Positions 26,039 to 34,072 of a stretch of DNA of 64,000 nt are shown in pieces (within the stretch, counting starts at the first letter, position 1; every line of letters starts with the position of its first letter). The DNA is taken from contig NZ_JBHRTR010000015.1 in assembly GCF_042646425.1 (NCBI RefSeq), positions 203,390-267,389 of the forward strand, written 5' to 3'. A model generated the notes under the pieces. The model worked only from the letters and a program-made list of their open reading frames with translations. It was not told where the DNA came from and did no database searches. The translations under genes and the position numbers were made by a program. The DNA is from Marinibaculum pumilum. Lineage in GTDB: Bacteria > Pseudomonadota > Alphaproteobacteria > Ferrovibrionales > Ferrovibrionaceae.

Positions 26039-26847
26039 TTCAGCACTTCCCCGCCATCGACCGGCAGGCAGGTGCCGTTGACCGCCGCCGCTGCCGGCGA
26101 CAGCAGGAAGGCCACCGCCTCCGCCACTTCCTCCGGCTGCACCGGCCGCCCCTGGGGATTGCCGGCGACCAGGCTCTTCAGCGCCTCCTCGCGGCTGCGC
26201 CCGGTCTTGGCGGTGATGTTGTCGAGGGTGGCATCCAGCATGTCGGTCGCTGTGTAGCCGGGGCAGACCGCGTTTACCGTAATGCCCTTGCCGGCCAGTT
26301 CCACCGCAAGGGCGCGGGTCAGGCCGACCAGGCCGTGCTTGGCGGCGCAGTAGGCGGCGACATAGGCATAGCCGGTCAGACCGGCGGTGCTGGCCACGTT
26401 GACGATGCGGCCTTGGCCTCGTTCCACCATGCCGGGCACCACGGCACGGGTGAGGGCAAAGGCAGAGGTCAGGTTCACCGCCAGCATTTCCTGCCAGTGC
26501 GCGTCGGTCATGCGCGCGAAGGGCGTGCTCTTGCCCGTGCCGGCATTGTTCACCAGCGCCGCCAGCGGGCCCGCCTTCGCCTCCAGCGCTGCCAGCGCCG
26601 GGCCGATCGCATCGATGTCGGTCAGGTCGACCGCGGCGGACTGCAGTTGCGCGCCGGTCTCCGCCCGGAGTTCGGCTTCCGCCTCCGCCAGGCGCACCGG
26701 GTCTCGCGCCAGCAGGCTGACGTGGGCGCCGGCCGCCGCCAGGCGCCGGGCAATCGACAGGCCGATGCCCCGGCTGGCCCCGGTCACCAGGACATGCTGC
26801 CCCGACAGGGCGGGGTGCGTGCCGGCCTCTTCAGCCCTCTGCTGCAT
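26035..26847 (-). CDS. Short-chain dehydrogenase/reductase
   Basis: A 270-residue classical SDR. The cofactor motif is VTGASRGIGLSIA, the NNAG motif is LVNNAGTGKST, the catalytic Ser is in NVASTAGLTGYAYV, and the YxxxK motif is YCAAKHGLVG. The C-terminal element CPGYTATDML is typical of 3-hydroxyacyl dehydrogenase-like SDRs. It is the promoter-proximal gene of the aryl-CoA operon, with a GGAGG ribosome site six bases before ATG and a palindromic operator 20 bp upstream. It probably oxidises a 3-hydroxyacyl-CoA intermediate in the beta-oxidation-like part of the pathway. Confidence 0.92.
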   Translation of the reverse strand: MQQRAEEAGTHPALSGQHVLVTGASRGIGLSIARRLAAAGAHVSLLARDPVRLAEAEAELRAETGAQLQSAAVDLTDIDAIGPALAALEAKAGPLAALVNNAGTGKSTPFARMTDAHWQEMLAVNLTSAFALTRAVVPGMVERGQGRIVNVASTAGLTGYAYVAAYCAAKHGLVGLTRALAVELAGKGITVNAVCPGYTATDMLDATLDNITAKTGRSREEALKSLVAGNPQGRPVQPEEVAEAVAFLLSPAAAAVNGTCLPVDGGEVLK

Positions 26848-26866
26848 GCGGGACCTCCGCTTTCAA

Positions 26867-26888
26867 TTTATTTTAAGCTTAAACTAAA
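26867..26888. promoter_or_regulatory. 22-bp palindromic operator candidate
   Basis: An AT-rich palindrome with perfect 12-bp core TTTAAGCTTAAA (26872-26883), flanked by TTTA and TAAA. Ten of eleven base pairs are symmetric, with only T71/C84 mismatched. It lies 20 bp upstream of the SDR start and 31 bp downstream of the Lrp-like stop, in otherwise GC-rich DNA. This size and symmetry are typical of MarR-family operators. The operon's own MarR protein is the obvious candidate ligand. Confidence 0.7.
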
Positions 26889-26918
26889 CGCCCGCGCGGA
26901 TGCCCGCAAGGCCCGCGC

Positions 26919-27161
26919 TCAGGCAAAGGCCTTGAAGGTGATCAGGGTGAAGGTGTCCTTCACGCCATCCAGGGTTTGCAGGTTGGATACGACGAAATGG
27001 CCGATGTCCTGGCCGTCCGGCAGGTAGCATTTCATCAGCAGGTCGTACTGGCCGGAGACGGAATGCACTTCCGAGACCTGCTCGACCGATTCGACGGCCT
27101 CCACGGCCACGTCATAGGCCCGGCCGAGCTCGCACTTCACCATGACGAAGATCGTTTGCAT
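26919..27161 (-). CDS. Stand-alone Lrp/AsnC ligand-binding (RAM) domain protein
   Basis: An 80-residue protein equal to the C-terminal RAM domain of Lrp/AsnC regulators without the DNA-binding HTH. Diagnostic features are the beta-alpha-beta core MQTIFVMVKCELGRAYDVA, the VHSVSGQYDLLMKCYL segment and the closing TLDGVKDTFTLITF. Such SraM-like proteins form ring oligomers and bind amino acids. It may act as an effector-sensing partner of full-length Lrp proteins. The start at 27161 follows GGGAGAG. It lies just upstream of the aryl-CoA operon on the same strand but is separated from it by the palindromic operator, so it is probably expressed independently. Confidence 0.9.
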   Translation of the reverse strand: MQTIFVMVKCELGRAYDVAVEAVESVEQVSEVHSVSGQYDLLMKCYLPDGQDIGHFVVSNLQTLDGVKDTFTLITFKAFA

Positions 27162-27290
27162 GTCGGTCTCTCCCGCAGTCCTGCCCGGCCGGGCGGCTGG
27201 CGCATCCAAAGGCCGGCCCGGGCCGCAAAGCTGCCGTGCCGGCGCTTGGCGTGCAAGGGGCGTCGGCGGGATGCGGCCCGGACGCCGCGC

Positions 27291-29582
27291 CTATTGCGCC
27301 GCGTCGCCAATGCCGGCGAAGCGGCGCACCTGCCGCGACACTGCCGCCAGCATGCCGCCGCGGTCGATCGGCTTGGCGACGAAATCGTCCATGCCGGCAT
27401 CCAGCATCTTCTGCCGGTCATGGGCCATGACATTGGCGGTCAGCGCGATCACCGGCGTGTCGCAGAGCGGCGGCAGCATGGCGCGGATCTGGCGGGTCGC
27501 CGCGATGCCGTCCAGTTCGGGCATGTGGATGTCCATCAGGATGGCGTCGAACCGCTGTACCTGCAGCGCCTCGACCGCCTCGCGGCCATTGGTCACGGTT
27601 GTGACCCGGTAGCCGGCGCCCTCCAGCATCGTCTTGGCGAGGAACCGGTTCACCTCGGTATCCTCCGCCACCAGGAGATGCGACTCACCGGCGGCTTCCG
27701 GCGCGGCGGCGGACTCCTCGCCCAGCATCAGGCAGGGTTCCTCCGCCACGGTGGTGGCGATCGTGAACCAGAAGCGGCTGCCCTGCCCGGGCAGGCTGTC
27801 GAAGCCGATATCGCCGCCCAGCATCCGGGTCAGGCGGCGGCAGATCGCCAGGCCCAGACCTGTCCCGCCGTAGCGCCGCGCGGCCGAGCTGTCGGCCTGG
27901 GCGAAGGGATCGAACAGGCTGCGCGCCTGCTCTTCGGAGATACCGATGCCGGTATCCTCCACAAGGAAACGCAGCACCAGCGGCGTGCCCGGCGCGGCGC
28001 GCGCAGGCTCGCCATTGGCCGGCAGGCCGTCGACGGAGATCCGGACGCGGACATGGCCGGTATCGGTGAACTTTACCGCATTGCCGATCAGGTTCAGCAG
28101 GACCTGGCGCAGCCGGCCGGGATCGCCCTCCAGCCAGGGCGGGATGTGCAGCGCCTCGCCGACCTCGATGCGCAGGCCCTTTTCCGCCGCCCGCAATGCC
28201 AGCAGGTCGACCACGTCGCTGACCACATGGCCGATGTTGAAGACCTCGTTGTGCAGCTGGAAATTGCCGGATTCCAGTTTCGACAGGTCGAGGATGTCGT
28301 TGATGATGGTCAGCAATGCATCGCCGGTCCGCCGCATCGTGGACAGGTAGTCCCGCTGCAGCGCGTCCAGCCGCGTCCCCTCCATCAGGTCGATCATGCC
28401 CAGGATGCCGGTCATCGGCGTGCGGATCTCGTGGCTCATCATCGCCAGGAAGTCGGTCTTGGCGCGGCTGGCCTCCTCCGCCTTCTGGCGGGCCGCGGCA
28501 TAATCCTCCGCCAGCTGGACCAGATGCGCGGACTGCTGTTCCATCATCTCCTGCGAGCGGGCGAGGTCCTCGACCGCATGGCGCAGGCGGGATTCGCTCT
28601 CGGTCAGGCGCAGCTCGCGTTCGCGCGTCTCGGTGACGTCGCGGACCGAGACCAGGATATCGCCGCCCGCCACCATCTGCAGCGCCACCAGCACCCGCCG
28701 GCCGTCGGCAAGCTGCCATTCCCAGCGCGACGGCGTGATGTTCTCCCCGGTGGGGAGGGCGCGGCGCAGCAGCCGCGGCGGGATCCAGCCCAGCCGCCGC
28801 GCCTGCCGGGCCAGGCTGCACATATGCCGACCGGGCTCCAGCAGCGACACGAACTCCGCATCGGTCAGGCGCGCCATCTGGGCGTTGTACAGGAGCAGCC
28901 TGGCCTCCCGGTCGAACACCATCATGCCCTCGCCCAGGGCATCCACCGCGGCGCTCAGCCGGGCCTCGGTCTGCTTCACATAGCTGATGTCGGTATAGAC
29001 GCCGATCAGCTCCCCCCGCGGGTCGCGATGCTCGTTGACCAGCAGCCAGCGGCCGTCGCGATAGCGCTGCTCGAACTGGCCGCCCCCTTCGGCATGGATG
29101 CGCATCCGCCGTGCCAGCCAGGCATCCGCACCTTCCGGCGCATGCAGGTAGCCGCTGCGGACCGTCATTTCCGCCAGTTCGCGGAAGGTCGCATTGGGCT
29201 CCGCGACTCCCAACAGTTGAGGGAAGAAAGTCTCCATCGCCTCGTTCCAGTCCAACAGCCGGTCCTCGCTGTCGAAGCGAAGGACGCCGATGTTCACGGC
29301 ATCGAGGGCGGCCATGACGCTGCCGGAGCCGGTCGCATGGGACGGCGCGTCGGGCCTGGCGGCGCGAGCCCGGTGGCCGAGCAGGAGATCGCCCCGCAGC
29401 AGCGCGATCAGGGCGAGGCCGCCCAGCGCCAACCCGGCCGGCGGCAGCCATCCGGACCAGGGGACGGTCCAGAACAGGGGGGCAAAGGCAGTGGCCGCCA
29501 TGCCGCAGGCGATGGCGCCGACAAGAAGTCTGCGGCGATGGTGCCGCATCAGGGCCCGGATCGGCGAAATGGGCGGTGGCAC
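27291..29582 (-). CDS. Hybrid sensor histidine kinase/response regulator with PAS domains
   Basis: A 763-residue membrane hybrid kinase. Two N-terminal hydrophobic helices (about 18-36 and 43-63) are followed by two PAS-like domains (about 90-205 and 212-325), the second resembling the PAS-7 type (MMVFDREARLLLYNAQM). A short coiled coil leads to HisKA, with the phospho-accepting H384 in AMMSHEIRTPMTGI. The ATPase follows (N box LIGNAVKFTDTG, G boxes EDTGIGISEE and GGTGLGLAI). A C-terminal receiver has phospho-acceptor D684 (ILMDIHMPELDG) and conserved Lys (FVAKPI). The start is GTG 29582 after an AGGGA site, and ATG 29549 is an alternative. No cognate output regulator is adjacent, so the signal and partner are unknown. 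Confidence 0.94.
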   Translation of the reverse strand: MPPPISPIRALMRHHRRRLLVGAIACGMAATAFAPLFWTVPWSGWLPPAGLALGGLALIALLRGDLLLGHRARAARPDAPSHATGSGSVMAALDAVNIGVLRFDSEDRLLDWNEAMETFFPQLLGVAEPNATFRELAEMTVRSGYLHAPEGADAWLARRMRIHAEGGGQFEQRYRDGRWLLVNEHRDPRGELIGVYTDISYVKQTEARLSAAVDALGEGMMVFDREARLLLYNAQMARLTDAEFVSLLEPGRHMCSLARQARRLGWIPPRLLRRALPTGENITPSRWEWQLADGRRVLVALQMVAGGDILVSVRDVTETRERELRLTESESRLRHAVEDLARSQEMMEQQSAHLVQLAEDYAAARQKAEEASRAKTDFLAMMSHEIRTPMTGILGMIDLMEGTRLDALQRDYLSTMRRTGDALLTIINDILDLSKLESGNFQLHNEVFNIGHVVSDVVDLLALRAAEKGLRIEVGEALHIPPWLEGDPGRLRQVLLNLIGNAVKFTDTGHVRVRISVDGLPANGEPARAAPGTPLVLRFLVEDTGIGISEEQARSLFDPFAQADSSAARRYGGTGLGLAICRRLTRMLGGDIGFDSLPGQGSRFWFTIATTVAEEPCLMLGEESAAAPEAAGESHLLVAEDTEVNRFLAKTMLEGAGYRVTTVTNGREAVEALQVQRFDAILMDIHMPELDGIAATRQIRAMLPPLCDTPVIALTANVMAHDRQKMLDAGMDDFVAKPIDRGGMLAAVSRQVRRFAGIGDAAQ

Positions 29583-29689
29583 GGATCCCTGTCCCGCATC
29601 GGTTCCGTGGTCTGCAGATTTAACCTGGACTGCAGGAGAACTGAGGCTACACCCGCCGAGGCTTGCTGGCCAAGCGGCACTGCGGCGGT

Positions 29690-30589
29690 TCAGGTCCTGA
29701 GTTCGGCGACCAGCAGATCAACGAACCGCCTGACCCGCGGTTCTACCAGCCGCCGGCCCGGGTACAGTACGACGATCCGGGCGGCCCCGAAGTCCAGGTC
29801 GGGCAGCACCTCCTGAAGATCGCCGGCGGCCAACTGCCCGGCGACCAGGAACTCCGGCAGGAAGGCGATGCCAAGGCCGGCGACGGCGGCATCGCGGAGT
29901 GCCTCGCCGCTGTCCAGGCGCAGCCGGCCGCTGGCCGGAATCCTCTGCCATGTCCCCGCGGCATCGCGATGACGCCAGCGCTGCGTCCCGCTGCGGCTGT
30001 GGAACAGCAGGCAGTCGTGGCGCGCCAGCGCGTCCGCATGGGCCGGCATGCCGCGCGCGGCAAGATAGGCAGGGGCAGCGCAGAGCATCGCGCGGTAGCC
30101 GGCAATCGTGCGACAGATCAGTCCGGCAGGTGCGTCCGCCCCACCGATGCGGACGGCCAGGTCGAAGCCCTCCTCGACGATATCGACCGGCCGGTCGGTG
30201 AGGCTGATCTCGATCCGGACCTCCGGCCAGCGCTGAAGGAACTGCCGGACCAGCGGCAGCACGACAATGCGGCCGAAGGCGTCAGGCAGGGTGAGTCGGA
30301 GCCTGCCCCGCGGCATGCCGTCGTCAGCGGCAAGGCCGGCTTCCGCCTGGTCGAGTGCCTCCAGCACCCGCAGACCGTGGTCGTAAAGGCGCCGGCCGTC
30401 GTCCGTCAGGGCGATCGCACGGGTGGTGCGGTGGAAGAGGCGGCGGCCCAGCCTACTTTCCAGCCGGGCGACAGCCTTGCCCGCTGCCGATCCGGTCAGC
30501 CCCAGGGTGCGGCCGCCGGCAACGAAACTGCCGCCGTCGGCGACGGCCATGAAGACGAGGATCTCGTTGAGGCTGTTGTGCCGGCTCAC
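29690..30589 (-). CDS. LysR-family transcriptional regulator
   Basis: A 299-residue LysR-type regulator with an N-terminal winged helix (about 5-64: FMAVADGGSFVAGGRTLGLT; KAVARLESRLGRRLFHRTTR) and a periplasmic-binding-protein-like effector domain (about 92-295). It resembles the CrgA/DsdC-like subgroup with the pattern PAGLICRTIAGYRAMLC. It is divergent from the RidA gene. An inverted repeat at 30638-30658 plus an extra half site lies in the shared intergenic region, so it may control RidA and itself. Effector unknown. Confidence 0.94.
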   Translation of the reverse strand: MSRHNSLNEILVFMAVADGGSFVAGGRTLGLTGSAAGKAVARLESRLGRRLFHRTTRAIALTDDGRRLYDHGLRVLEALDQAEAGLAADDGMPRGRLRLTLPDAFGRIVVLPLVRQFLQRWPEVRIEISLTDRPVDIVEEGFDLAVRIGGADAPAGLICRTIAGYRAMLCAAPAYLAARGMPAHADALARHDCLLFHSRSGTQRWRHRDAAGTWQRIPASGRLRLDSGEALRDAAVAGLGIAFLPEFLVAGQLAAGDLQEVLPDLDFGAARIVVLYPGRRLVEPRVRRFVDLLVAELRT

Positions 30590-30637
30590 GACACAGGGGC
30601 CTGCCGTCCGTTGTGCGTCGCGGACCGGGGGGAGCCC

Positions 30638-30667
30638 GGTTCCGCACTGAGCGGAACCCTGTTCCGC
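30638..30667. promoter_or_regulatory. LysR-type operator candidate between lysR and ridA
   Basis: A perfect inverted repeat GGTTCCGC-ACTGA-GCGGAACC (30638-30658) is followed three bases later by a third half site GTTCCGC (30661-30667). LysR regulators usually bind such an interrupted dyad near their own promoter, with an additional activation half site. It is 49 bp from the LysR start and about 125 bp from the RidA start. Confidence 0.55.
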
Positions 30668-30789
30668 AAGAGCCGGCCCAGATTCAGATCCGCCGGGTCG
30701 GGAAAGCGGGGACAGGCGAACATGCCTTCCCCGCCGCCGTCGTCATGCCCCGACCCCAGGCGCACAGGCAGCAACCGAAGGAGATCGGG

Positions 30790-31197
30790 ATGACGATGGG
30801 CATTGCGCGCATCAATCCGCCGGCATTGTTCGATTCGACGCAAAACCACCATTCCCAGGTGACGGTGGTGGAGGCCGGGCGGCTGGCATTCTGCTCGGGC
30901 CAGGTCGCCTGGCGGCCGGGGGGACTGGATGTGCCCGCCCGTCTGGCGGACCAGGCGGAGGTCGTGGTCGGACACCTGCGGACATGCCTGGATGCGGTCG
31001 GCGCCGACACCCCGGATATCGTGATGCTCAGGGTCTATGTCGTGGACCTGACCCCGGAGCGGGTGGGGGAGGTGATGCCCCACCTGCGCAGCTTCCTGGG
31101 TGCGGCGCAGCCCAGCCTCACCGGCATCGGCGTCCAGGCGCTGGCGGGCCCGGACCTGCAGATCGAGATCGAGATGGTGGTGCAGGTACCGTCCTGA
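30790..31197 (+). CDS. RidA/YjgF/YER057c/UK114-family protein
   Basis: A 135-residue RidA-family protein. Recognisable segments are VTVVEAGRLAFCSGQVAW (beta core), VVGHLRTCLDAVGA and VMLRVYVVDLTPERV. RidA hydrolyses reactive enamine/imine intermediates, though many subfamily members, possibly this one, lack the canonical arginine and have other roles. The C-terminal GIGVQALAGPDLQIEIEMVV is typical of the Rid group. The start ATG 30790 follows AAGGAGATCGGG. RidA genes occur in aminobenzoyl-CoA gene clusters of related bacteria, so its location 4 kb from the aryl-CoA operon may be meaningful, although a histidine kinase and LysR gene intervene. Confidence 0.92.
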   Translation: MTMGIARINPPALFDSTQNHHSQVTVVEAGRLAFCSGQVAWRPGGLDVPARLADQAEVVVGHLRTCLDAVGADTPDIVMLRVYVVDLTPERVGEVMPHLRSFLGAAQPSLTGIGVQALAGPDLQIEIEMVVQVPS

Positions 31198-31279
31198 GCG
31201 AAAGGCGGGGGACAGGCCGATAAGCCTGTCCTCGCCGATTGCCGTCGGGCCGAATGCCGCAGTTCTGGTCTTCAGGCCC

Positions 31280-32983
31280 TCAGCCCTGCTGGCGCCGCGC
31301 GGGACGCATCAGGAAAGCGGGGACATGGTCGCCCATGCCGACCACCGGCTTGCCGCCGTCATTGCTGCGTTCGCCGCCAGAGCGGGTGTTGCGCCGGCGG
31401 CTCTCGCCGCGGCGACCGCGGGAGGGCGGCTCGTTCTTGCGGTGCTGGGGGGCACCGGCCTGCGGCTCCTTGCCGGTGTTCGATGCCGACTTCCGCTCCT
31501 GCCGGTCGTCCGCCCCTTCGGACGGAGCTTCGGCCGTTTCCGCGACCGCGGCAGCGGCCTTGCTGTCGGCCGGCTTGCTCTCGGCAGCCTTGTTCTCGGC
31601 AGCCTTGTTCTCGGCGGCCTTGCTCTCGGCCGCCTTCCGGCGGCGCGGGCGCTTCTCCTCGCGGGGCGTGGCGCTCTCCTCGCGGGATGCGGCGCTCTCC
31701 TCGGCTTCGGCCCGTACCTCATCGGCCGCCGGCTCGTCGGCGGTGCTGGCCTTGCGCGACCGGCTGCGATCGGAGGATTTGCCCTCGTCGCGCCGGCGCC
31801 GGCCGCCACGGGAGCGGCGCTCGCCGCGGTCGGCGTCATCGTCGGCATCGGCCGGTGAGGCCTCAAAACCCTCCAGGGTCTCCAGCGGGATCTCCTTCTT
31901 GATCAGCGAGCGGATGCCGGCCATGAACTTGTCGTCCGACGGCGTCACCAGCATGTAGGCGCGGCCGGTCTTGCCGGCGCGGCCGGTGCGGCCGATGCGG
32001 TGGACATAGTCCTCCGAATTCATCGGCACGTCGAAGTTGAAGACGTGGCTGAGGCCCTGGATGTCCAGGCCGCGCGCGGCGACGTCGGAGGCAACCAGCA
32101 GGCTGATCTTGCCTGTCTTGAAATTGTCCAGGGTCTCCATCCGCACCGCCTGCGACAGGTCGCCGTGGATCGCACCGGCATTGAAGCCGTGCTTTTTCAG
32201 CGACTTGAAGAGAATGTCCACATCCTTCTTGCGGTTGCAGAAGATGATCGCGTTCTTGACGTCGGCCTGGGCCAGCAGCTGCCGCAGGGCGGCGCGCTTG
32301 TCGCGGTTGGCGACCTCGATGCGGGTCTGGGTGACCGTTTCCGCCGGCGAGGCCGGCGGTGCGACGGACACTTCCTTCGGGTTGGTCAGGAAGGCATCGG
32401 CCAGGCGGCGCATCTCCGGCGACATGGTGGCGGAGAAGAAGAGCGACTGCCGCAGCGGCGGCATCAGCTTCACGATCCGCTCCACGTCCGGGATGAAGCC
32501 CATGTCCATCATCCGGTCGGCCTCGTCGATCACCAGGATCTTGACGCCGGAGAGCATCACCTTGCCGCGCTCGAAATGGTCGAGCAGGCGGCCCGGGGTG
32601 GCGATCAGCACGTCGACGCCGCGGTCCAGGAGCTTGTCCTGGTCGCCGAACGACATGCCGCCGATCAGCAGGGCGGTGGAGAGGCGGTGATACTTGCCGT
32701 ACTTCTCGAAGCTGCTCTTGACCTGGTCGGCCAGCTCGCGGGTCGGCTCCAGGATCAGGGCCCGTGGCATCCGCGCCTTGGCCTGGCCGTCGGCCAGGAT
32801 GTCGATCAGCGGCAGGGTGAAGCCGGCGGTCTTGCCGGTGCCGGTCTGCGCGACGCCGACGATGTCGCGTCCCATCAGGACGTAGGGGATCGCCTTGCTC
32901 TGGATCGGCGTCGGCGTCGAGTACCCGGCGTCCGTGACGGCACGCAGGGTTTCAGGACTTAGTCCAAGATCTTCAAACGACAT
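31280..32983 (-). CDS. DEAD-box RNA helicase (RhlE-like)
   Basis: A 567-residue ATP-dependent RNA helicase. The Q motif (MSFEDLGLSPETL; TPTPIQ) and motif I AQTGTGKT are intact, as are Ia PTRELADQ, Ib TPGRLLD, DEAD in VIDEADRMMDMG, SAT in FFSATM, and VI HRIGRTGRAG. The core ends near residue 375. The remaining 190 residues are a disordered Arg/Lys/Glu/Ser-rich tail with RGGRRRR-type RNA-binding patches and a KAAE(N/S) five-residue repeat. Such tails anchor cold-shock and ribosome-assembly helicases to RNA. A 414-bp upstream gap and the absence of a clear ribosome site before ATG 32983 are compatible with a long regulated leader, as known for cold-shock helicases. Confidence 0.95.
   Translation of the reverse strand: MSFEDLGLSPETLRAVTDAGYSTPTPIQSKAIPYVLMGRDIVGVAQTGTGKTAGFTLPLIDILADGQAKARMPRALILEPTRELADQVKSSFEKYGKYHRLSTALLIGGMSFGDQDKLLDRGVDVLIATPGRLLDHFERGKVMLSGVKILVIDEADRMMDMGFIPDVERIVKLMPPLRQSLFFSATMSPEMRRLADAFLTNPKEVSVAPPASPAETVTQTRIEVANRDKRAALRQLLAQADVKNAIIFCNRKKDVDILFKSLKKHGFNAGAIHGDLSQAVRMETLDNFKTGKISLLVASDVAARGLDIQGLSHVFNFDVPMNSEDYVHRIGRTGRAGKTGRAYMLVTPSDDKFMAGIRSLIKKEIPLETLEGFEASPADADDDADRGERRSRGGRRRRDEGKSSDRSRSRKASTADEPAADEVRAEAEESAASREESATPREEKRPRRRKAAESKAAENKAAENKAAESKPADSKAAAAVAETAEAPSEGADDRQERKSASNTGKEPQAGAPQHRKNEPPSRGRRGESRRRNTRSGGERSNDGGKPVVGMGDHVPAFLMRPARRQQG
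31561..31637. repeat. 15-bp in-frame tandem repeat in the helicase tail
   Basis: About five units of a 15-bp sequence (CTCGGCAGCCTTGTT and variants) encode consecutive KAAES/KAAEN pentapeptides on the minus strand, ending in KPADS. The length is likely to vary between strains. It forms a charged helical or disordered linker in the C-terminal tail of the DEAD-box helicase. Confidence 0.8.
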
Positions 32984-33397
32984 GAAAAGGTGAATACGCT
33001 TTCTGTCTGGGGGCAGGCCTCGCGCGGTCCCTTTCGACCGCGGCGCGGGCCGCGCATTTCGGGCGCAATCGCCCCGCTCGCCGGAGCGCCTTCGGGTGGC
33101 GGACGGTACCAGAAACCCCTCGATGTCGACCTTGTCAGGCGGCGTGCCTGGAGGCGGTCATGCGGGTAGCCCGTGCTTTGCGGGCCCGTTGTGGTACCGG
33201 TCGTCGCCGTCCTTGTCGTCGCCGACAGGCACGGCTCGCAGTGCCACCGTCCCGCGCGCCAGATCCGGTTGCAATCTTCCCTGCATACCGGATGCGCCGA
33301 TGGCCGCTATGTAGGCGCCGCCGCGCCTTCTGTCAATGTATCGTTTCGGCCGAATTGCCGCACTGCAGCAAGGCGGCTCGCCCATGCCGCAGGCTGC
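32984..33397. other. Intergenic region upstream of the DEAD-box helicase
   Basis: No supportable coding sequence. The short frames on both strands give Arg/Pro-rich products. Because the helicase starts at 32983 on the minus strand, the region probably carries its promoter and leader, but I see no clear -35/-10 pair, riboswitch motif or strong hairpin. Confidence 0.4.
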
Positions 33398-34009
33398 CTA
33401 TCGCCGGTCGAACGGCGGCACGCCCCGGGGCCGGTTCGGATTGGCGTTGGGCAGAAGCGCCAGCATCACCTGTGCCAGCATCGACCGGAAGGCGGGATCC
33501 TGGGGGCCCGTGATGCCGCCCTGTTCCGCCACCAGGATCGACCCCATGCGCTCGCCGATGCAGAAGCCGGCCGCCAGCTTCACCCGACCGGCCCGCGGCG
33601 TGCCGGTGCCGATGCGCCCGGGGGCGGTGCAGGCCCGATCGGTCAGCGGGCCGTCGAAGCCCGGGCTGAAGACCAGGATCGCGCGGAAGTTCGTGTTCAC
33701 GTCCGGCCCGGGCATGGTGGTGGCGTCGGTCGGACCGATCCATTGCGGCAGGCTGATGCGCTGCGCGATCGCCTGGTCGTCCATCCGTGCGGCGAACGGC
33801 TGGCCGTAGATCTCGACATAGAAGGCGCCGCTCTCCGCCGCCGTCTGCACGAAGGACGGGTCGTAGGGGCTGGTCTGGCTGTTGTAGGTGATCCACAGCC
33901 CGTCATCCAGGTCACCGCCGGCGCAGCCCGCCAGCAGCAGGGCCGCACCTGCCGCAGCGAGCCATCGTCGCAGGACTGTCAGGTTCGGGGCAGCGCAGGT
34001 CGTCCACAT
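33398..34009 (-). CDS. Hypothetical lipoprotein
   Basis: A 203-residue predicted lipoprotein of unknown function. The N-terminus MWTTCAAPNLTVLRRW is followed by AAAGAALLLAGCAGG, a standard lipobox (LAGC), so the mature protein would be anchored at a Cys about 28 residues in. The mature part has SGAFYVEIYGQPFAARMDD and a Pro-rich C-terminus (PNANPNRPRGVPPF). The start 34009 gives a normal signal peptide, whereas the longer frame to 34066 adds 19 residues that are not signal-like. It lies 63 bp downstream of parE on the same strand. No recognised domain. Confidence 0.75.
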   Translation of the reverse strand: MWTTCAAPNLTVLRRWLAAAGAALLLAGCAGGDLDDGLWITYNSQTSPYDPSFVQTAAESGAFYVEIYGQPFAARMDDQAIAQRISLPQWIGPTDATTMPGPDVNTNFRAILVFSPGFDGPLTDRACTAPGRIGTGTPRAGRVKLAAGFCIGERMGSILVAEQGGITGPQDPAFRSMLAQVMLALLPNANPNRPRGVPPFDRR

Positions 34010-34072
34010 GGCGGTCGCATCCTGAAGCTTGACTTGCCGGCGGGGCCGCGGGCCCGGCGGTCGCATCGTGGC

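Noticed and set aside
26976..29816. 946-codon plus-strand frame opposite the hybrid histidine kinase
   Set aside because: It is a shadow of the kinase gene with no recognisable motif.
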